Shown: positions 43,351 to 54,932 of the stretch, one piece after another | Layout of the letters: every line of letters begins with the position of its first letter | Numbering within the stretch: the stretch's first letter is position 1 | Assembly (NCBI RefSeq): GCF_017826695.1 | Contig: NZ_JAFFZW010000006.1 | Coordinates: forward strand, 1 to 64,000 | Source of the DNA: Pseudomonas alliivorans | GTDB taxonomy: Bacteria; Pseudomonadota; Gammaproteobacteria; Pseudomonadales; Pseudomonadaceae | DNA length: 64,000 bases | Direction: 5' to 3' | Notes under the pieces: model-generated | Told to the model about the DNA's origin: nothing | What the model saw: only the letters and a program-made list of their open reading frames with translations | Databases searched by the model: none | Position numbers and translations under genes: made by a program

Positions 43351-45882
43351 TTAGAGGCTGCGAGCCACTTGGACCTTCTCGAAGACTTCGATCTTGTCAC
43401 CGACCTTGACGTCGTTGTAGCTCTTGACGCCGATACCGCATTCCATGCCGGCACGCACTTCGGCAGCGTCGTCCTTGAAGCGGCGCAGGGATTCCAGCTC
43501 GCCTTCAAAGATAACGATGTCGTCACGCAGTACACGGATCGGACGGTTACGGTGAACAACGCCTTCCAGCACCATACAGCCTGCGATCGCGCCGAATTTC
43601 GGCGAACGGAACACATCGCGGACTTCGGCAATACCCAGGATGTTCTCCCGGACGTCGCTGCCAAGCATGCCGGTAAGGGCCTTCTTGACGTCTTCGATGA
43701 TGTCGTAGATCACGTTGTAGTAACGCATGTCCAGACCTTCCTGCTCGACAATCTTGCGAGCGCCTGCATCGGCACGCACGTTGAAGCCGAACAGTACAGC
43801 GTTGGAGGCCAGTGCCAGGTTGGCGTCGCTCTCGGTGATACCACCGACACCGCCACCGACTACGCGCACTTGCACTTCATCGTTACCCAGGCCGCCGAGG
43901 GCGCCCTGCAATGCTTCCAGAGAACCGCGGACGTCGGATTTGAGGACGATGTTGAGCGTCTTCTTCTCTTCCTGCCCCATGTTCTCGAAGATGTTTTCGA
44001 GCTTGCCGGCATGAGCGCGAGCCAGTTTGACCTCGCGGAACTTGCCTTGGCGGAACAGAGCGACTTCACGGGCTTTCTTCTCGTCAGCCAGTACAGACAT
44101 CTCGTCGCCAGCGTCCGGTGTGCCATCAAGACCCAGGATTTCGACCGGAATCGAAGGACCTGCTTCTTTGACCGGCTTGCCGTTCTCGTCGAGCATGGCG
44201 CGGATACGACCGAAGTTCGAACCGACCAGAACCATGTCGCCCTGACGCAGCGTACCGTCCTGAACCAGAACCGTCGCAACCGGGCCACGGCCCTTGTCCA
44301 GACGGGACTCGACAACCACACCACGGCCAGGAGCCGACGGTGTTGCCTTGAGTTCCAGAACTTCAGCCTGCAGCAGGACAGCTTCGAGCAGTTCGTCGAC
44401 GCCGGTACCCATCTTCGCGGAGACCGGTACGAAAGGCGTATCACCGCCCCACTCTTCTGACGTAACGCCATGAACCGACAACTCGCTACGGATGCGATCA
44501 AGATCTGCGCCCGGCTTGTCGATCTTGTTCACCGCAACCACCAGAGGCACGCCAGCAGCAACAGCATGCTGAACCGCTTCGATGGTCTGTGGCATTACGC
44601 CGTCGTCCGCCGCAACCACGAGGATCACGATGTCGGTCGCCTTGGCACCACGGGCACGCATTGCGGTAAACGCAGCGTGACCAGGGGTGTCGAGGAAAGT
44701 CACCATGCCGCGTTCGGTTTCAACGTGGTAGGCGCCGATGTGCTGGGTGATGCCACCGGCTTCGCCAGCAGCAACCTTGGCACGACGAATGTAGTCGAGC
44801 AGGGAAGTCTTACCGTGGTCAACGTGGCCCATTACGGTCACGACAGGTGCACGGGAGAACGTCTCGCCTTCGAACTTCAGCGATTCAGCCAGGGAATCTT
44901 CCAGGGCGTTGTCGCTGACCAGCGTGACCTTGTGGCCCAGCTCTTCGGCGATCAACTGGGCAGTTTCCTGATCCAGTACTTGGTTGATGGTCACCGGAGT
45001 GCCCATCTTGAACATGAACTTGATGACTTCAGCAGCCTTGACCGACATCTGTGCGGACAATTCGCCGACAGTGATGGTCTCGCCGATGGCAACATCACGA
45101 ACCACAGGGCCGGTAGGGCTCTGGAAACCGTGCGCATTGCGCTTCTTCAGCTTGGACTTGCCACGGCCGCCACGACGGAAACCATCGCTTTCTTCATCGG
45201 TAGTGCGAGGCGCAACGCGTGGAGCCGGTGCCTTCTCTTTGACCGAAGCGCGATGAGGCGCGTTCTTGCGCTCGCCGTCGCCACCACGGGCGTTACGATC
45301 GTCGGCGCGCGGCTTGTCCGGGCGACGCTGGTCGTCACGCTTGCGGACTTCAACGGTCGGCGTCGCGTTCGGATGTGCCGGAGCAGGAGCCGCCGGCGCT
45401 TCACGCGCAGGCTCGGCAGCGGCAACAGGCTGAGCAACTGCGGGTGCAGGTTGCTCGGCAGTCTGTGCAGCAGGCTGGCGCGGCGCTTCTTCTGCGCGAC
45501 GCTTGGCTTCTTCTTCAGCCTTTTGGCGTGCGGCATTTTCTACCGCACGGCGCTCGTCCATCTCACGCTTGCGCTCGGCTTCGATTTCTTCCGGGCTGCG
45601 CTGTACGAAGACTTTCTTCTTGCGCACTTCGACGCTGATGCTCTTGCTGCCAGCAACGCGCAGTGTGCTGGTGGTCTTGCGCTGCAAAGTGATCTTGCGC
45701 GGCTCTTCCACCTTGGCCTTGTGACCGCTTTTCAAATGCGTCAACAGGGCTTGTTTTTCGTTATCGGTCACAACTTGCTCGGCGGCGGTGTGCGGCAGAC
45801 CTGCCTCACGCATCTGCTGTAACAGGCGCTCTACCGGTGTGTCGACCACTTTGGCCAGTTCTTTCACCGTGACTTGCGTCAT
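43351..45882 (-). CDS. infB: Translation initiation factor IF-2
   Basis: GTPase that brings fMet-tRNA to the 30S subunit. 843 residues: an N-terminal IF2_N helix-turn-helix domain (about 1-55), then a charged, Ala/Pro/Arg-rich linker (about 90-240). The G domain has G1 GHVDHGKTSLLDY, DTPGHAAF, NKIDKPGA and SAKMGTG. The beta-barrel and C-terminal fMet-tRNA-binding domains follow. The initiator tRNA itself is encoded about 2 kb upstream in this same gene run. Confidence 0.97.
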   Translation of the reverse strand: MTQVTVKELAKVVDTPVERLLQQMREAGLPHTAAEQVVTDNEKQALLTHLKSGHKAKVEEPRKITLQRKTTSTLRVAGSKSISVEVRKKKVFVQRSPEEIEAERKREMDERRAVENAARQKAEEEAKRRAEEAPRQPAAQTAEQPAPAVAQPVAAAEPAREAPAAPAPAHPNATPTVEVRKRDDQRRPDKPRADDRNARGGDGERKNAPHRASVKEKAPAPRVAPRTTDEESDGFRRGGRGKSKLKKRNAHGFQSPTGPVVRDVAIGETITVGELSAQMSVKAAEVIKFMFKMGTPVTINQVLDQETAQLIAEELGHKVTLVSDNALEDSLAESLKFEGETFSRAPVVTVMGHVDHGKTSLLDYIRRAKVAAGEAGGITQHIGAYHVETERGMVTFLDTPGHAAFTAMRARGAKATDIVILVVAADDGVMPQTIEAVQHAVAAGVPLVVAVNKIDKPGADLDRIRSELSVHGVTSEEWGGDTPFVPVSAKMGTGVDELLEAVLLQAEVLELKATPSAPGRGVVVESRLDKGRGPVATVLVQDGTLRQGDMVLVGSNFGRIRAMLDENGKPVKEAGPSIPVEILGLDGTPDAGDEMSVLADEKKAREVALFRQGKFREVKLARAHAGKLENIFENMGQEEKKTLNIVLKSDVRGSLEALQGALGGLGNDEVQVRVVGGGVGGITESDANLALASNAVLFGFNVRADAGARKIVEQEGLDMRYYNVIYDIIEDVKKALTGMLGSDVRENILGIAEVRDVFRSPKFGAIAGCMVLEGVVHRNRPIRVLRDDIVIFEGELESLRRFKDDAAEVRAGMECGIGVKSYNDVKVGDKIEVFEKVQVARSL

Positions 45883-45909
45883 GCACTTCTCTCCTCAGGC
45901 CGCGCCTAC

Positions 45910-47391
45910 TTACTCGAACCAATGGGCTCGGGCGGCCATGATCAACTTGCCGGCACGATCATCGTCAATGCCGTCGATGTCGAGCAGGTCATCTATAGAC
46001 TGCTCGGCCAGGTCTTCGCGGGTAACTACGCCGCGCACCGCCAGTTCCATCGCCAAATCCTTGTCCATACCCTCAAGCGAGAGCAGGTCTTCGGCCGGAT
46101 GGGCGTCTGCCAGCTTTTCCTCAGTAGCGATGGCTTTAGTCAACAATCGATCCTTGGCACGAGCGCGAAGCTCGTTGACGATGTCTTCGTCAAAGCCGTC
46201 GATGTTGAGCATTTCTTCCAACGGTACGTAGGCAATCTCTTCCAGGCTGGTAAAGCCTTCATCAACCAGAACCTGTGCCAGTTCTTCATCGACTTCCAGC
46301 TCTTCGATGAAATTGCGCAGGATGTCGCCGGTTTCAGCTTGCTGCTTGGCCTGGATGTCCGATTCGGTCATTACGTTCAGGGTCCAGCCAGTCAACTGAC
46401 TTGCCAGACGCACGTTCTGACCGCCACGACCAATCGCCTGAGCCAGGTTGTCCGCGCCAACAGCGATATCCATTGCATGCGCATCTTCATCTACGATGAT
46501 TGCCGCTACTTCAGCAGGGGACATTGCGTTGATCACAAACTGTGCCGGGTTATCGTCCCAAAGCACGATATCCACACGCTCGCCACCCAGCTCGCCGGAA
46601 ACGGCCTGAACTCGCGAACCACGCATGCCGATGCAGGCGCCTTGCGGATCGATTCGTTTGTCCTTGGAGCGAACAGCGATTTTTGCACGCGAACCCGGGT
46701 CACGGGAGGCAGCCATCACCTCGATCAGACCTTCGGCAATTTCCGGTACTTCGATACGGAAAAGCTCGATCAGCATCTCTGGCGCAGTACGCGACAGGAT
46801 CAGCTGAGGGCCACGGTTTTCGGTGCGGATTTCCTTGAGCAGCGCCCGAACGCGAACACCGACCCGGAAAGTTTCCCGGGAGATGATGTCTTCACGAGCC
46901 AGCAGTGCTTCGGCATTGTTGCCAAGGTCAACGATGACATTGTCACGCGTAACCTTTTTGACAGTACCGGAAATAATTTCGCCCAGACGCTCGCGATAGG
47001 CGTCGACAACCTGAGCACGCTCAGCCTCACGAACCTTCTGCACAATGACTTGCTTGGCGGTCTGTGCGGCAATGCGGCCGAACTCGATGGAGTCGATTTT
47101 CTCTTCGATCAGATCGCCAGCAACGGCGCCCGGCTTTTTGGCCTGGGCCTGATCAACTGCCAACTCGTAAGCCGGATCGTCCAGATCTTCGTCTTCGACC
47201 ACTGTCCAGCGACGGAAAGTCTCGTAGTTACCCGTGTGACGGTTGATTTCCACACGCAGTTCAACTTCATCTTCAAAACGCTTCTTGGTAGCCGTGGCAA
47301 GCGCCAGCTCCAGTGCTTCGAAAATTACACCTGCCGGAACGCCCTTTTCATTGGACACCGACTCAACAACCAGCAGTACTTCTTTGCTCAT
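45910..47391 (-). CDS. nusA: Transcription termination/antitermination factor NusA
   Basis: Binds RNA polymerase and controls pausing, termination and antitermination. 493 residues from the ATG at 47391 (MSKEVLLVVESVSNEKG). N-terminal RNAP-binding domain, S1 domain (IISGTVKKVTRDNVIVDLG), KH1 and KH2 (IGMRGSRVQAV, AIGRGGQNVRLA), and two C-terminal acidic repeats (about 370-490). The repeats are the gammaproteobacterial extension. It lies 27 bases before infB and 59 after rimP. Confidence 0.97.
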   Translation of the reverse strand: MSKEVLLVVESVSNEKGVPAGVIFEALELALATATKKRFEDEVELRVEINRHTGNYETFRRWTVVEDEDLDDPAYELAVDQAQAKKPGAVAGDLIEEKIDSIEFGRIAAQTAKQVIVQKVREAERAQVVDAYRERLGEIISGTVKKVTRDNVIVDLGNNAEALLAREDIISRETFRVGVRVRALLKEIRTENRGPQLILSRTAPEMLIELFRIEVPEIAEGLIEVMAASRDPGSRAKIAVRSKDKRIDPQGACIGMRGSRVQAVSGELGGERVDIVLWDDNPAQFVINAMSPAEVAAIIVDEDAHAMDIAVGADNLAQAIGRGGQNVRLASQLTGWTLNVMTESDIQAKQQAETGDILRNFIEELEVDEELAQVLVDEGFTSLEEIAYVPLEEMLNIDGFDEDIVNELRARAKDRLLTKAIATEEKLADAHPAEDLLSLEGMDKDLAMELAVRGVVTREDLAEQSIDDLLDIDGIDDDRAGKLIMAARAHWFE

Positions 47392-47450
47392 CGTACGCCT
47401 CGCCTTTCGCAAGCCATTGGATCCGCGGGATCCGCAGTATCTGGCACGTC

Positions 47451-47909
47451 TCAGTCAAACGTGGGAATAATGTTGGCCTTGTCGATCAAGTCGATCGGCA
47501 ACAGGTATTCATGGTCTTCTACATGCACCACGACGTCCTGCTCCTCCACCCCGCGGAGAAGGCCTTGAAAGTTGCGTCGACCATCGAAGGGCGAGCGCAG
47601 CTTTATTTTCACTTGTTCCCCAGCGTGCAAAGCAAACTGTTCAAGAGTGAACAGTGGGCGGTCCATGCCGGGAGAAGACACCTCAAGCGTGTATTCGGCA
47701 GCGATTGGATCTTCTACGTCCAAAACACCACTTATCTGGCGACTGACGATTTCGCAGTCCTCCACCAGAACACCACCTTCCTTGTCGATATAAATGCGCA
47801 GCAGTGAATGTCGGCCCTGGGAAAGAAACTCTATTCCCCAGCATTGATAGCCAAGAGCCTCGACCACCGGGGCCAACAAGGCCTGCAACTGTTCTAGCTT
47901 GCTCGACAC
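47451..47909 (-). CDS. rimP: Ribosome maturation factor RimP
   Basis: Needed for 30S assembly around S12. 152 residues, RimP N-domain with LRIYIDKEGGVLVEDCE and the SPGMDRPLFT motif, then the SH3-like C-domain. I choose the GTG at 47909 because GAGGGGG lies 5 bases upstream, and it gives the usual VSSKLEQLQALLAP start. An ATG at 47927 overlaps the ribosome site. An intrinsic terminator lies 24 bases upstream of its ribosome site. Confidence 0.93.
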   Translation of the reverse strand: MSSKLEQLQALLAPVVEALGYQCWGIEFLSQGRHSLLRIYIDKEGGVLVEDCEIVSRQISGVLDVEDPIAAEYTLEVSSPGMDRPLFTLEQFALHAGEQVKIKLRSPFDGRRNFQGLLRGVEEQDVVVHVEDHEYLLPIDLIDKANIIPTFD

Positions 47910-47932
47910 CTGAACCCCCTCGTGCATGCTTT

Positions 47933-47960
47933 AAAAATAAAAAAATGGGCAAAAGCCCAT
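47933..47960 (-). terminator. Terminator in the leader of rimP-nusA-infB
   Basis: ATGGGC pairs with GCCCAT around TTTT, followed on the minus strand by a T run interrupted once (T6, A, T5). It is a strong intrinsic terminator less than 40 bases before the rimP start, so RNA polymerase must read through it to make the operon, unless the promoter lies within the last bases. Confidence 0.8.
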
Positions 47961-48007
47961 CCATGAGAACGCCGCTGAACATCGACGTCATGTACTGTCC
48001 AGCTAAC

Positions 48008-48031
48008 AAAAAGCCCCTGAAAAGGGGCTCC
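48008..48031 (-). terminator. tRNA-fMet terminator
   Basis: AGCCCCT pairs with AGGGGCT around a TTTC loop, followed by T5 on the minus strand, 9 bases after the tRNA CCA end. Confidence 0.88.
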
Positions 48032-48039
48032 GCTAAAAC

Positions 48040-48116
<77 letters not shown>

Positions 48117-48182
48117 ACAAAGCTGGGGCGGAAGTATACGACCGATCCATCTATGGGTCAATCGAACATCCACCTACAAGAA

Positions 48183-48200
48183 AGCCCGCTAGTGCGGGCT
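48183..48200 (-). terminator. Hairpin between tRNA-Leu and tRNA-fMet
   Basis: AGCCCGC pairs with GCGGGCT around ACTA, followed on the minus strand by TTCTTG. Weak T run; it may partly terminate tRNA-Leu transcripts or serve as a processing signal. Confidence 0.55.
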
Positions 48201-48212
48201 CTCCTGTTCAAT

Positions 48213-48298
48213 TGGTACCGAGAAGGGGACTCGAACCCCTACACCCTATGGGCACAACCACCTCAAGGTTGCGTGTCTACCAATTCCACCACCTCGGC
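48213..48298 (-). tRNA. tRNA-Leu (anticodon GAG)
   Basis: 86-nt class II tRNA with long variable arm and encoded CCA. The anticodon stem CAACC/GGTTG surrounds the loop TTGAGGT, giving GAG, which reads CTC and CTT. It lies 46 bases after secG on the same strand. Confidence 0.96.
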
Positions 48299-48343
48299 AT
48301 TACAACTCTTTTCGGCGACCTCAACAACATCGCCTGAATTCTT

Positions 48344-48724
48344 TTACTTCTGCTCTGGAGCCTGAGGTACGTCAGCTGGAACAACAGCTGGCTTTTGCCC
48401 TTCGAGCACCGGAACATCATCTGCTGCCGGCTTTTGCTTCACTTCCAGTACCGCTGGATCTGGCAACCCTACTTGAGTCAGCTGTTGAGCTTTCTCTTTA
48501 GCAAAGTAACCTAACCCCAAGCTGGTTATGAAAAAACATGCCGCAAGTATAGCAGTAAACTTACTGAGAAAGGTAGAGGTTCCTTGCCCTCCGAAGACAG
48601 TATTTGATGCACCTGCTCCGAAAGACGCACCTGCGTCCGCACCTTTACCCTGCTGCAGCAATACCAGAGCAACAACGCCCAGAGCGCCCAACAGATGAAA
48701 AACGACTACGACTGTTTCCAGCAT
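48344..48724 (-). CDS. secG: Preprotein translocase subunit SecG
   Basis: Small accessory subunit of SecYEG. 126 residues: two membrane helices (about 3-20 and 53-73) with the GASFGAGASNTVFGG loop typical of SecG between them. A Pro/Val-rich cytoplasmic tail follows. ATG at 48724, four bases after the tpiA stop, so the genes are coupled. An in-frame start at 48772 would overlap tpiA and is not family-like. Confidence 0.95.
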   Translation of the reverse strand: MLETVVVVFHLLGALGVVALVLLQQGKGADAGASFGAGASNTVFGGQGTSTFLSKFTAILAACFFITSLGLGYFAKEKAQQLTQVGLPDPAVLEVKQKPAADDVPVLEGQKPAVVPADVPQAPEQK

Positions 48725-48728
48725 TTTT

Positions 48729-49484
48729 TCAGTTTCCCGCGGCGCGACAGATCGCACCGAACTCATCTGCATTCAGGGAGGCACCACCAATGAGCCCCCC
48801 ATCGATATCCGGCATGCTGAATAACTCGACCGCATTGGCCGACTTAACGCTGCCGCCATAGAGAAGTCGCACGCCTTGTGCGACTTCGGCATTCTTTTCC
48901 GCCAGTTGCGCACGAATGGCTGCGTGCACTTCCTGCGCCTCTTCAGGCGAAGCAGTCAATCCGGTACCAATGGCCCAGACTGGCTCGTAAGCGATGACCG
49001 CATTCCGGAACGCTTCAACACCAAACTCGGCAATGACAACCTCAAGCTGACGACCAACCACTTCAAGTGTCCGGCCCGCCTGACGTTCTTCCAGGGTTTC
49101 ACCAATGCAAAGCACCGGCGTCAGCCCTTCTGCCTGGATCGCTGCAAACTTGCGGTTGAGGACATCGTCCTGCTCGCCAATCAACTGACGGCGCTCGGAG
49201 TGCCCCACCAACACCAGCTTGCAACCTGCATCAGCCAGCTGGCTCGATGCAACCTCACCTGTCAGCGCGCCCTGCGCAGCCTGTATGGCCGCATCCTGAG
49301 CACCAACGGTGATCGAGGTAGCTTCAAGCCCCTGAACCACCTGACCGATGAACAGGCTCGAAGGCATTACGGCAACATCAACATTGCTCGGAATAGACTG
49401 CAGAGCAAGGCCCTTGATCAGCTCAGCGACGCTGGCGCGGGTACCGTGCATTTTCCAGTTACCAGCTACCATTGGGCGACGCAT
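48729..49484 (-). CDS. tpiA: Triosephosphate isomerase
   Basis: Interconverts DHAP and glyceraldehyde-3-phosphate. 251 residues. Active-site Lys in GNWKMHGTR, His in VGHSERRQL, Glu in AYEPVWAIGTG, and the phosphate-binding GGSVKSANA are all intact. GAGGTG precedes the ATG. The glmM-tpiA-secG order is usual in Pseudomonas. Confidence 0.97.
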   Translation of the reverse strand: MRRPMVAGNWKMHGTRASVAELIKGLALQSIPSNVDVAVMPSSLFIGQVVQGLEATSITVGAQDAAIQAAQGALTGEVASSQLADAGCKLVLVGHSERRQLIGEQDDVLNRKFAAIQAEGLTPVLCIGETLEERQAGRTLEVVGRQLEVVIAEFGVEAFRNAVIAYEPVWAIGTGLTASPEEAQEVHAAIRAQLAEKNAEVAQGVRLLYGGSVKSANAVELFSMPDIDGGLIGGASLNADEFGAICRAAGN

Positions 49485-49550
49485 GCTACACCTCGTGGGT
49501 CAAAGTGGGCGCAGATGTTACCCAACACTTAGAGCACTGGCAAGCCGAAA

Positions 49551-50894
49551 TCAGGCGCAAACTTCAGCAACCAGTTTTGCCAGCTCTTCAGCATGGGCCC
49601 TGACCTGAGATTCGTCCTCACCTTCGACCATGACGCGGACCAATGGCTCGGTGCCGGACTTGCGCAAAAGAACCCGGCCACGACCTGCCATTTGCTCGGT
49701 AACGCGCGCGCAGGCCTCCTGAACGGACGGGTGCGAAACGGGGTCGACCCCTTCTCCGCCAAAACGGACATTGATCAGTATCTGCGGGCATTTGCGCAGC
49801 CTCAAACGCGCTTCTGCAAGGCTGATATCGCTGCGACGCAATGCGAGAATGACCTGCAGCGCTGCGATGATCGCATCACCCGTGGTCGCATGCTGGAAGC
49901 AAACGATATGCCCGGAGTTCTCCCCACCGACCTGCCAGTTACGCTCAAGCAGTTCAGCGATGACATAACGGTCACCGACATTGGCGCGCACGAACGGAAT
50001 ATTCTGCTCGGCCAAGGCCAGCTCCAGTCCCAGATTACTCATCAAGGTCCCGACCACACCGCCCTGCAAACGGCCTCGCTCGTGCAGATCACGCGCAATG
50101 ATGTACAACAACTCATCACCATCTACGATGGTGCCCGTATGATCGACCATCAGGACCCGATCGCCATCACCGTCGAAGCCGATACCCATGTCCGCCTTCT
50201 CGGCCAGCACGGCAGCCTGCAGCGCCTCCATATGGGTAGAGCCACAGTCCTTGTTGATGTTGAGGCCATCAGGCTGAGCCGACAGAACGACAACCTGTGC
50301 ACCCAACTCACGAAAGACATTCGGCGCGACCTTGTATGTCGCACCGTGCGCGCAATCGATAACGACTTTCAATCCGGCGAAGTCGGTACTGGTCGGCACG
50401 CTGCTCTTGCAGAACTCGATGTAACGACCAGCGGCATCGTTGATGCGGGATACCTTGCCCAGATTTTCAGATTCGGCGACGGTCATCGGCGCGTCGAGCA
50501 GCTCCTCGATCATCATTTCGATTTCGTCAGGCAGCTTGGTGCCCTGCCCGGAAAAGAACTTGATGCCGTTGTCGTAATGCGGGTTATGCGAGGCACTGAT
50601 CACGATACCGGCCTCAGCATGGAATGTACGCGTCAGGTAGGCAATGGCAGGCGTGGGCATCGGACCCAGCAGCATTACGTCGGCACCGGCAGCGGACAAT
50701 CCGGCCTCAAGTGCAGACTCGAACATATAGCCGGAGATGCGCGTGTCCTTACCGACCAGGATCCGGCAGGTGCCCAGCTTGCGGAAAGCCATGCCCGCCG
50801 CCCAGCCCAGCTTGAGCATGAAATCGGGAGTGATCGGGAACTGGCCAACACGACCGCGAATGCCGTCGGTTCCGAAATATTTTCTGGTAGTCAT
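49551..50894 (-). CDS. glmM: Phosphoglucosamine mutase
   Basis: Converts glucosamine-6-phosphate to the 1-phosphate for UDP-GlcNAc, and so for peptidoglycan and LPS. 447 residues. Phosphoserine Ser102 is in VISASHNPHYDNG, the Mg-loop is FDGDGDRVL, and the sugar-binding region and RKSGTEPLVRVM phosphate loop are complete. It begins 16 bases after the folP stop. Confidence 0.97.
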   Translation of the reverse strand: MTTRKYFGTDGIRGRVGQFPITPDFMLKLGWAAGMAFRKLGTCRILVGKDTRISGYMFESALEAGLSAAGADVMLLGPMPTPAIAYLTRTFHAEAGIVISASHNPHYDNGIKFFSGQGTKLPDEIEMMIEELLDAPMTVAESENLGKVSRINDAAGRYIEFCKSSVPTSTDFAGLKVVIDCAHGATYKVAPNVFRELGAQVVVLSAQPDGLNINKDCGSTHMEALQAAVLAEKADMGIGFDGDGDRVLMVDHTGTIVDGDELLYIIARDLHERGRLQGGVVGTLMSNLGLELALAEQNIPFVRANVGDRYVIAELLERNWQVGGENSGHIVCFQHATTGDAIIAALQVILALRRSDISLAEARLRLRKCPQILINVRFGGEGVDPVSHPSVQEACARVTEQMAGRGRVLLRKSGTEPLVRVMVEGEDESQVRAHAEELAKLVAEVCA

Positions 50895-50910
50895 GGATGC
50901 CCCACTGTTG

Positions 50911-51762
50911 TTATTCAGCTGTTTCGACAGCTGCGATCATGCGCACCACGTCAGCCGTTTCGGCGACATCGTGCACACGCAAGATTCTTGCACCTTTGGT
51001 CATGGCCAGTGCGGCCAACGCCAACCCACCTATCAGTCGCTCGTCCACAGGACGACCCAGCACAGCGCCGATCATGCTTTTGCGGGAGACGCCCACCAGC
51101 AGCGGGCGACCCAGAGCATGCAGCGCTTCCATGTGCTTGAACAGGCTGAGATTGTGCTCCAGCGTTTTCGCAAAGCCGAAACCGGGATCAAGAATGATAC
51201 GGCCCCGGGGAATGCCGGCCAACTCGCATCGTTCCATGCGATCGACCAGAAAGGCACTTACCTCGCCGACGAGGTCCTGATAATGCGGATTATCCTGCAT
51301 GTCGCCCGGCTCGCCCAGCATATGCATTAGACAGACCGGCAGACCGGTCGCGGCAGCGGCTTCGAGCGCACCCGGACGCCGTAGCGAGCGAACATCATTG
51401 ATAAGACCAGCGCCCAGCCTGGCGGACTCGACAATGACCTCGGGCGTCGAAGTGTCGACGGAGATGATCACATCCAGCTCCCGAGCAATGAGCTCGACCA
51501 CTGGCGCAACGCGCTGCACCTCCTCTTCCGGCGATACCGGACGAGCACCCGGACGCGTGGACTCGCCACCCACGTCGATCAGAGTGGCGCCCGCCTCAAC
51601 CATCGCCTCCGCATGGCGCAAGGCCGCATCCAACCGGCTGTAGCGCCCGCCGTCCGAAAAAGAGTCAGGGGTTGCATTGAGAATGCCCATCACATGCGTG
51701 TGAGCCAAATCAAGAACCCGGTTGCCGCAAGGCAACCGGGTCGGGTACAGCGCAGAAGTCAT
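50911..51762 (-). CDS. folP: Dihydropteroate synthase
   Basis: Joins p-aminobenzoate to the pterin pyrophosphate made by FolK; target of sulfonamides. 283 residues, TIM barrel. Signatures MGILNATPDSFSDGG and DVGGESTRPGA, then the C-terminal KSMIG and RVHDVAET motifs. AAGGTCTG precedes the ATG. It lies 8 bases after ftsH, ahead of glmM. Confidence 0.97.
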   Translation of the reverse strand: MTSALYPTRLPCGNRVLDLAHTHVMGILNATPDSFSDGGRYSRLDAALRHAEAMVEAGATLIDVGGESTRPGARPVSPEEEVQRVAPVVELIARELDVIISVDTSTPEVIVESARLGAGLINDVRSLRRPGALEAAAATGLPVCLMHMLGEPGDMQDNPHYQDLVGEVSAFLVDRMERCELAGIPRGRIILDPGFGFAKTLEHNLSLFKHMEALHALGRPLLVGVSRKSMIGAVLGRPVDERLIGGLALAALAMTKGARILRVHDVAETADVVRMIAAVETAE

Positions 51763-51770
51763 GTCAGACC

Positions 51771-53684
<1,914 letters not shown>

Positions 53685-53868
53685 TTAGCTACCCTCTGAA
53701 GCAAGCTCCACGCAGCAAGCGTGCCTCGCATGATATTCACCGGCCTAACTTACTACAGAACCTACAGATGTGGCAGGCGACGTCTGTAACCCTTTGTGAA
53801 ACTTTGACTGCGCAATGTTCGAACATGCTGCATCGACAGCGCTATTTAAAAAAAGCTATCGCTCCGCG

Positions 53869-54519
53869 TCAGAGACGCTCATCGCTGGCAGCGCCTTCGA
53901 TACCTTTGAAGCCACGTCCCAGCAGGTATTGCTCGCGAGAACGGTCGCGTGAGGACAAGGGTTTGCGCATCTGCACCTTGTCGAACAGTTTGCGAATGTC
54001 CTTGTGGTACACATCGAAACCCTCACCCTGGAAGACTTTGATGAGGAAATCGCCACCCGGACGCAGAACCCGCCCGGCCAGATCAAGCGCCAGCTCACAA
54101 AGAAACATTGCACGCGGCATGTCCACAGCGCTCAATCCACTCATATTGGGGGCCATATCGGAAATCACAAGGTCTACCTGCGTATTACCGACTGCTTCCA
54201 GAATTTGTGCGAGCACCGCGTCCTCGGTGAAGTCACCCTGAATAAAGGTCACATCAGGGATGCTGTCCATTTCAAGGATGTCGGAAGCAATCAGGCGGCC
54301 TTGACCACCAATCAGACGACTGGTCACCTGCGACCAGCCTCCAGGCGCGGCGCCGAGGTCGATCACGGTCATGCCAGGACGGATGATCTTGTCCTTTTCC
54401 TGAATCTCGAGCAGCTTGTAGCTGGCACGCGAACGGTAGCCGTCCTTCTGTGCCATTTTGACGTACTTGTCGTCGAAGTGTTCTTTGAGCCAGTTATGGC
54501 TTGTCTTGGAACGGGCCAC
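53869..54519 (-). CDS. rlmE: 23S rRNA 2'-O-ribose U2552 methyltransferase
   Basis: FtsJ/RrmJ-type heat-shock methyltransferase acting on U2552 of the 50S. 216 residues from a GTG at 54519 (GAGG 6 bases upstream), giving VARSKTSHNWLKEHF. The SAM motif is DLGAAPGGWSQV and the K-D-K-E tetrad lies in SRASYKLLE, ISDMAPNMSG and KVFQGEGF. The C-terminal 15 residues are extra compared with E. coli. 184 bases separate it from ftsH, with no terminator that I trust. Confidence 0.95.
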   Translation of the reverse strand: MARSKTSHNWLKEHFDDKYVKMAQKDGYRSRASYKLLEIQEKDKIIRPGMTVIDLGAAPGGWSQVTSRLIGGQGRLIASDILEMDSIPDVTFIQGDFTEDAVLAQILEAVGNTQVDLVISDMAPNMSGLSAVDMPRAMFLCELALDLAGRVLRPGGDFLIKVFQGEGFDVYHKDIRKLFDKVQMRKPLSSRDRSREQYLLGRGFKGIEGAASDERL

Positions 54520-54623
54520 GGGGCACCTCAAAAATAAACGAGTCGTGATTAACTGGGCGGTCCCGGACTCGCTCGGGTAAACTGGCCGCCGCTTTTTACA
54601 AGATCAGACGCAGAGGTCAGATT

Positions 54624-54932
54624 ATGCCGCTCACTCAAGAGCAGAAGAAACAATACAAATCCATTGGCCACCACCTGAAACCGGTATTGATCGTGGCTGA
54701 CAATGGTTTGACTGAAGGTGTGCTGGCAGAGCTTGAACGCGCACTGAGCGATCACGAGCTGATCAAGATCAAGCTCAACATCCTTGACCGTGAAAGCCGC
54801 CTGCAGGCCATTGCAGAGATCTGCAAAGCCGGCTCGGCCGACCTGGTTCAGGTCATCGGCAAAATGGCGTTGATCTATCGCAAGAACCCAAAGGTAAACA
54901 AGCTGTTGTCCAACGTCCACCGCGCGCACTAA
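54624..54932 (+). CDS. yhbY: YhbY family CRM-domain RNA-binding protein
   Basis: 102 residues with one CRS1/YhbY domain (KKQYKSIGHHLKPVLIVADNGLTEGV in part, then GSADLVQVIGKMALIYRKNP with the GxxG-like loop). Associated with pre-50S particles in E. coli. It is the only plus-strand gene between 38.4 and 64 kb and diverges from rlmE, 104 bases away. GACGCAGAGG precedes the ATG. A weak hairpin (CAGGG/CCCTG, 54946-54969) follows. Confidence 0.92.
   Translation: MPLTQEQKKQYKSIGHHLKPVLIVADNGLTEGVLAELERALSDHELIKIKLNILDRESRLQAIAEICKAGSADLVQVIGKMALIYRKNPKVNKLLSNVHRAH

Noticed and set aside
45874..47568. A 564-codon open frame opposite nusA
   Set aside because: A shadow of nusA with no recognisable domain.
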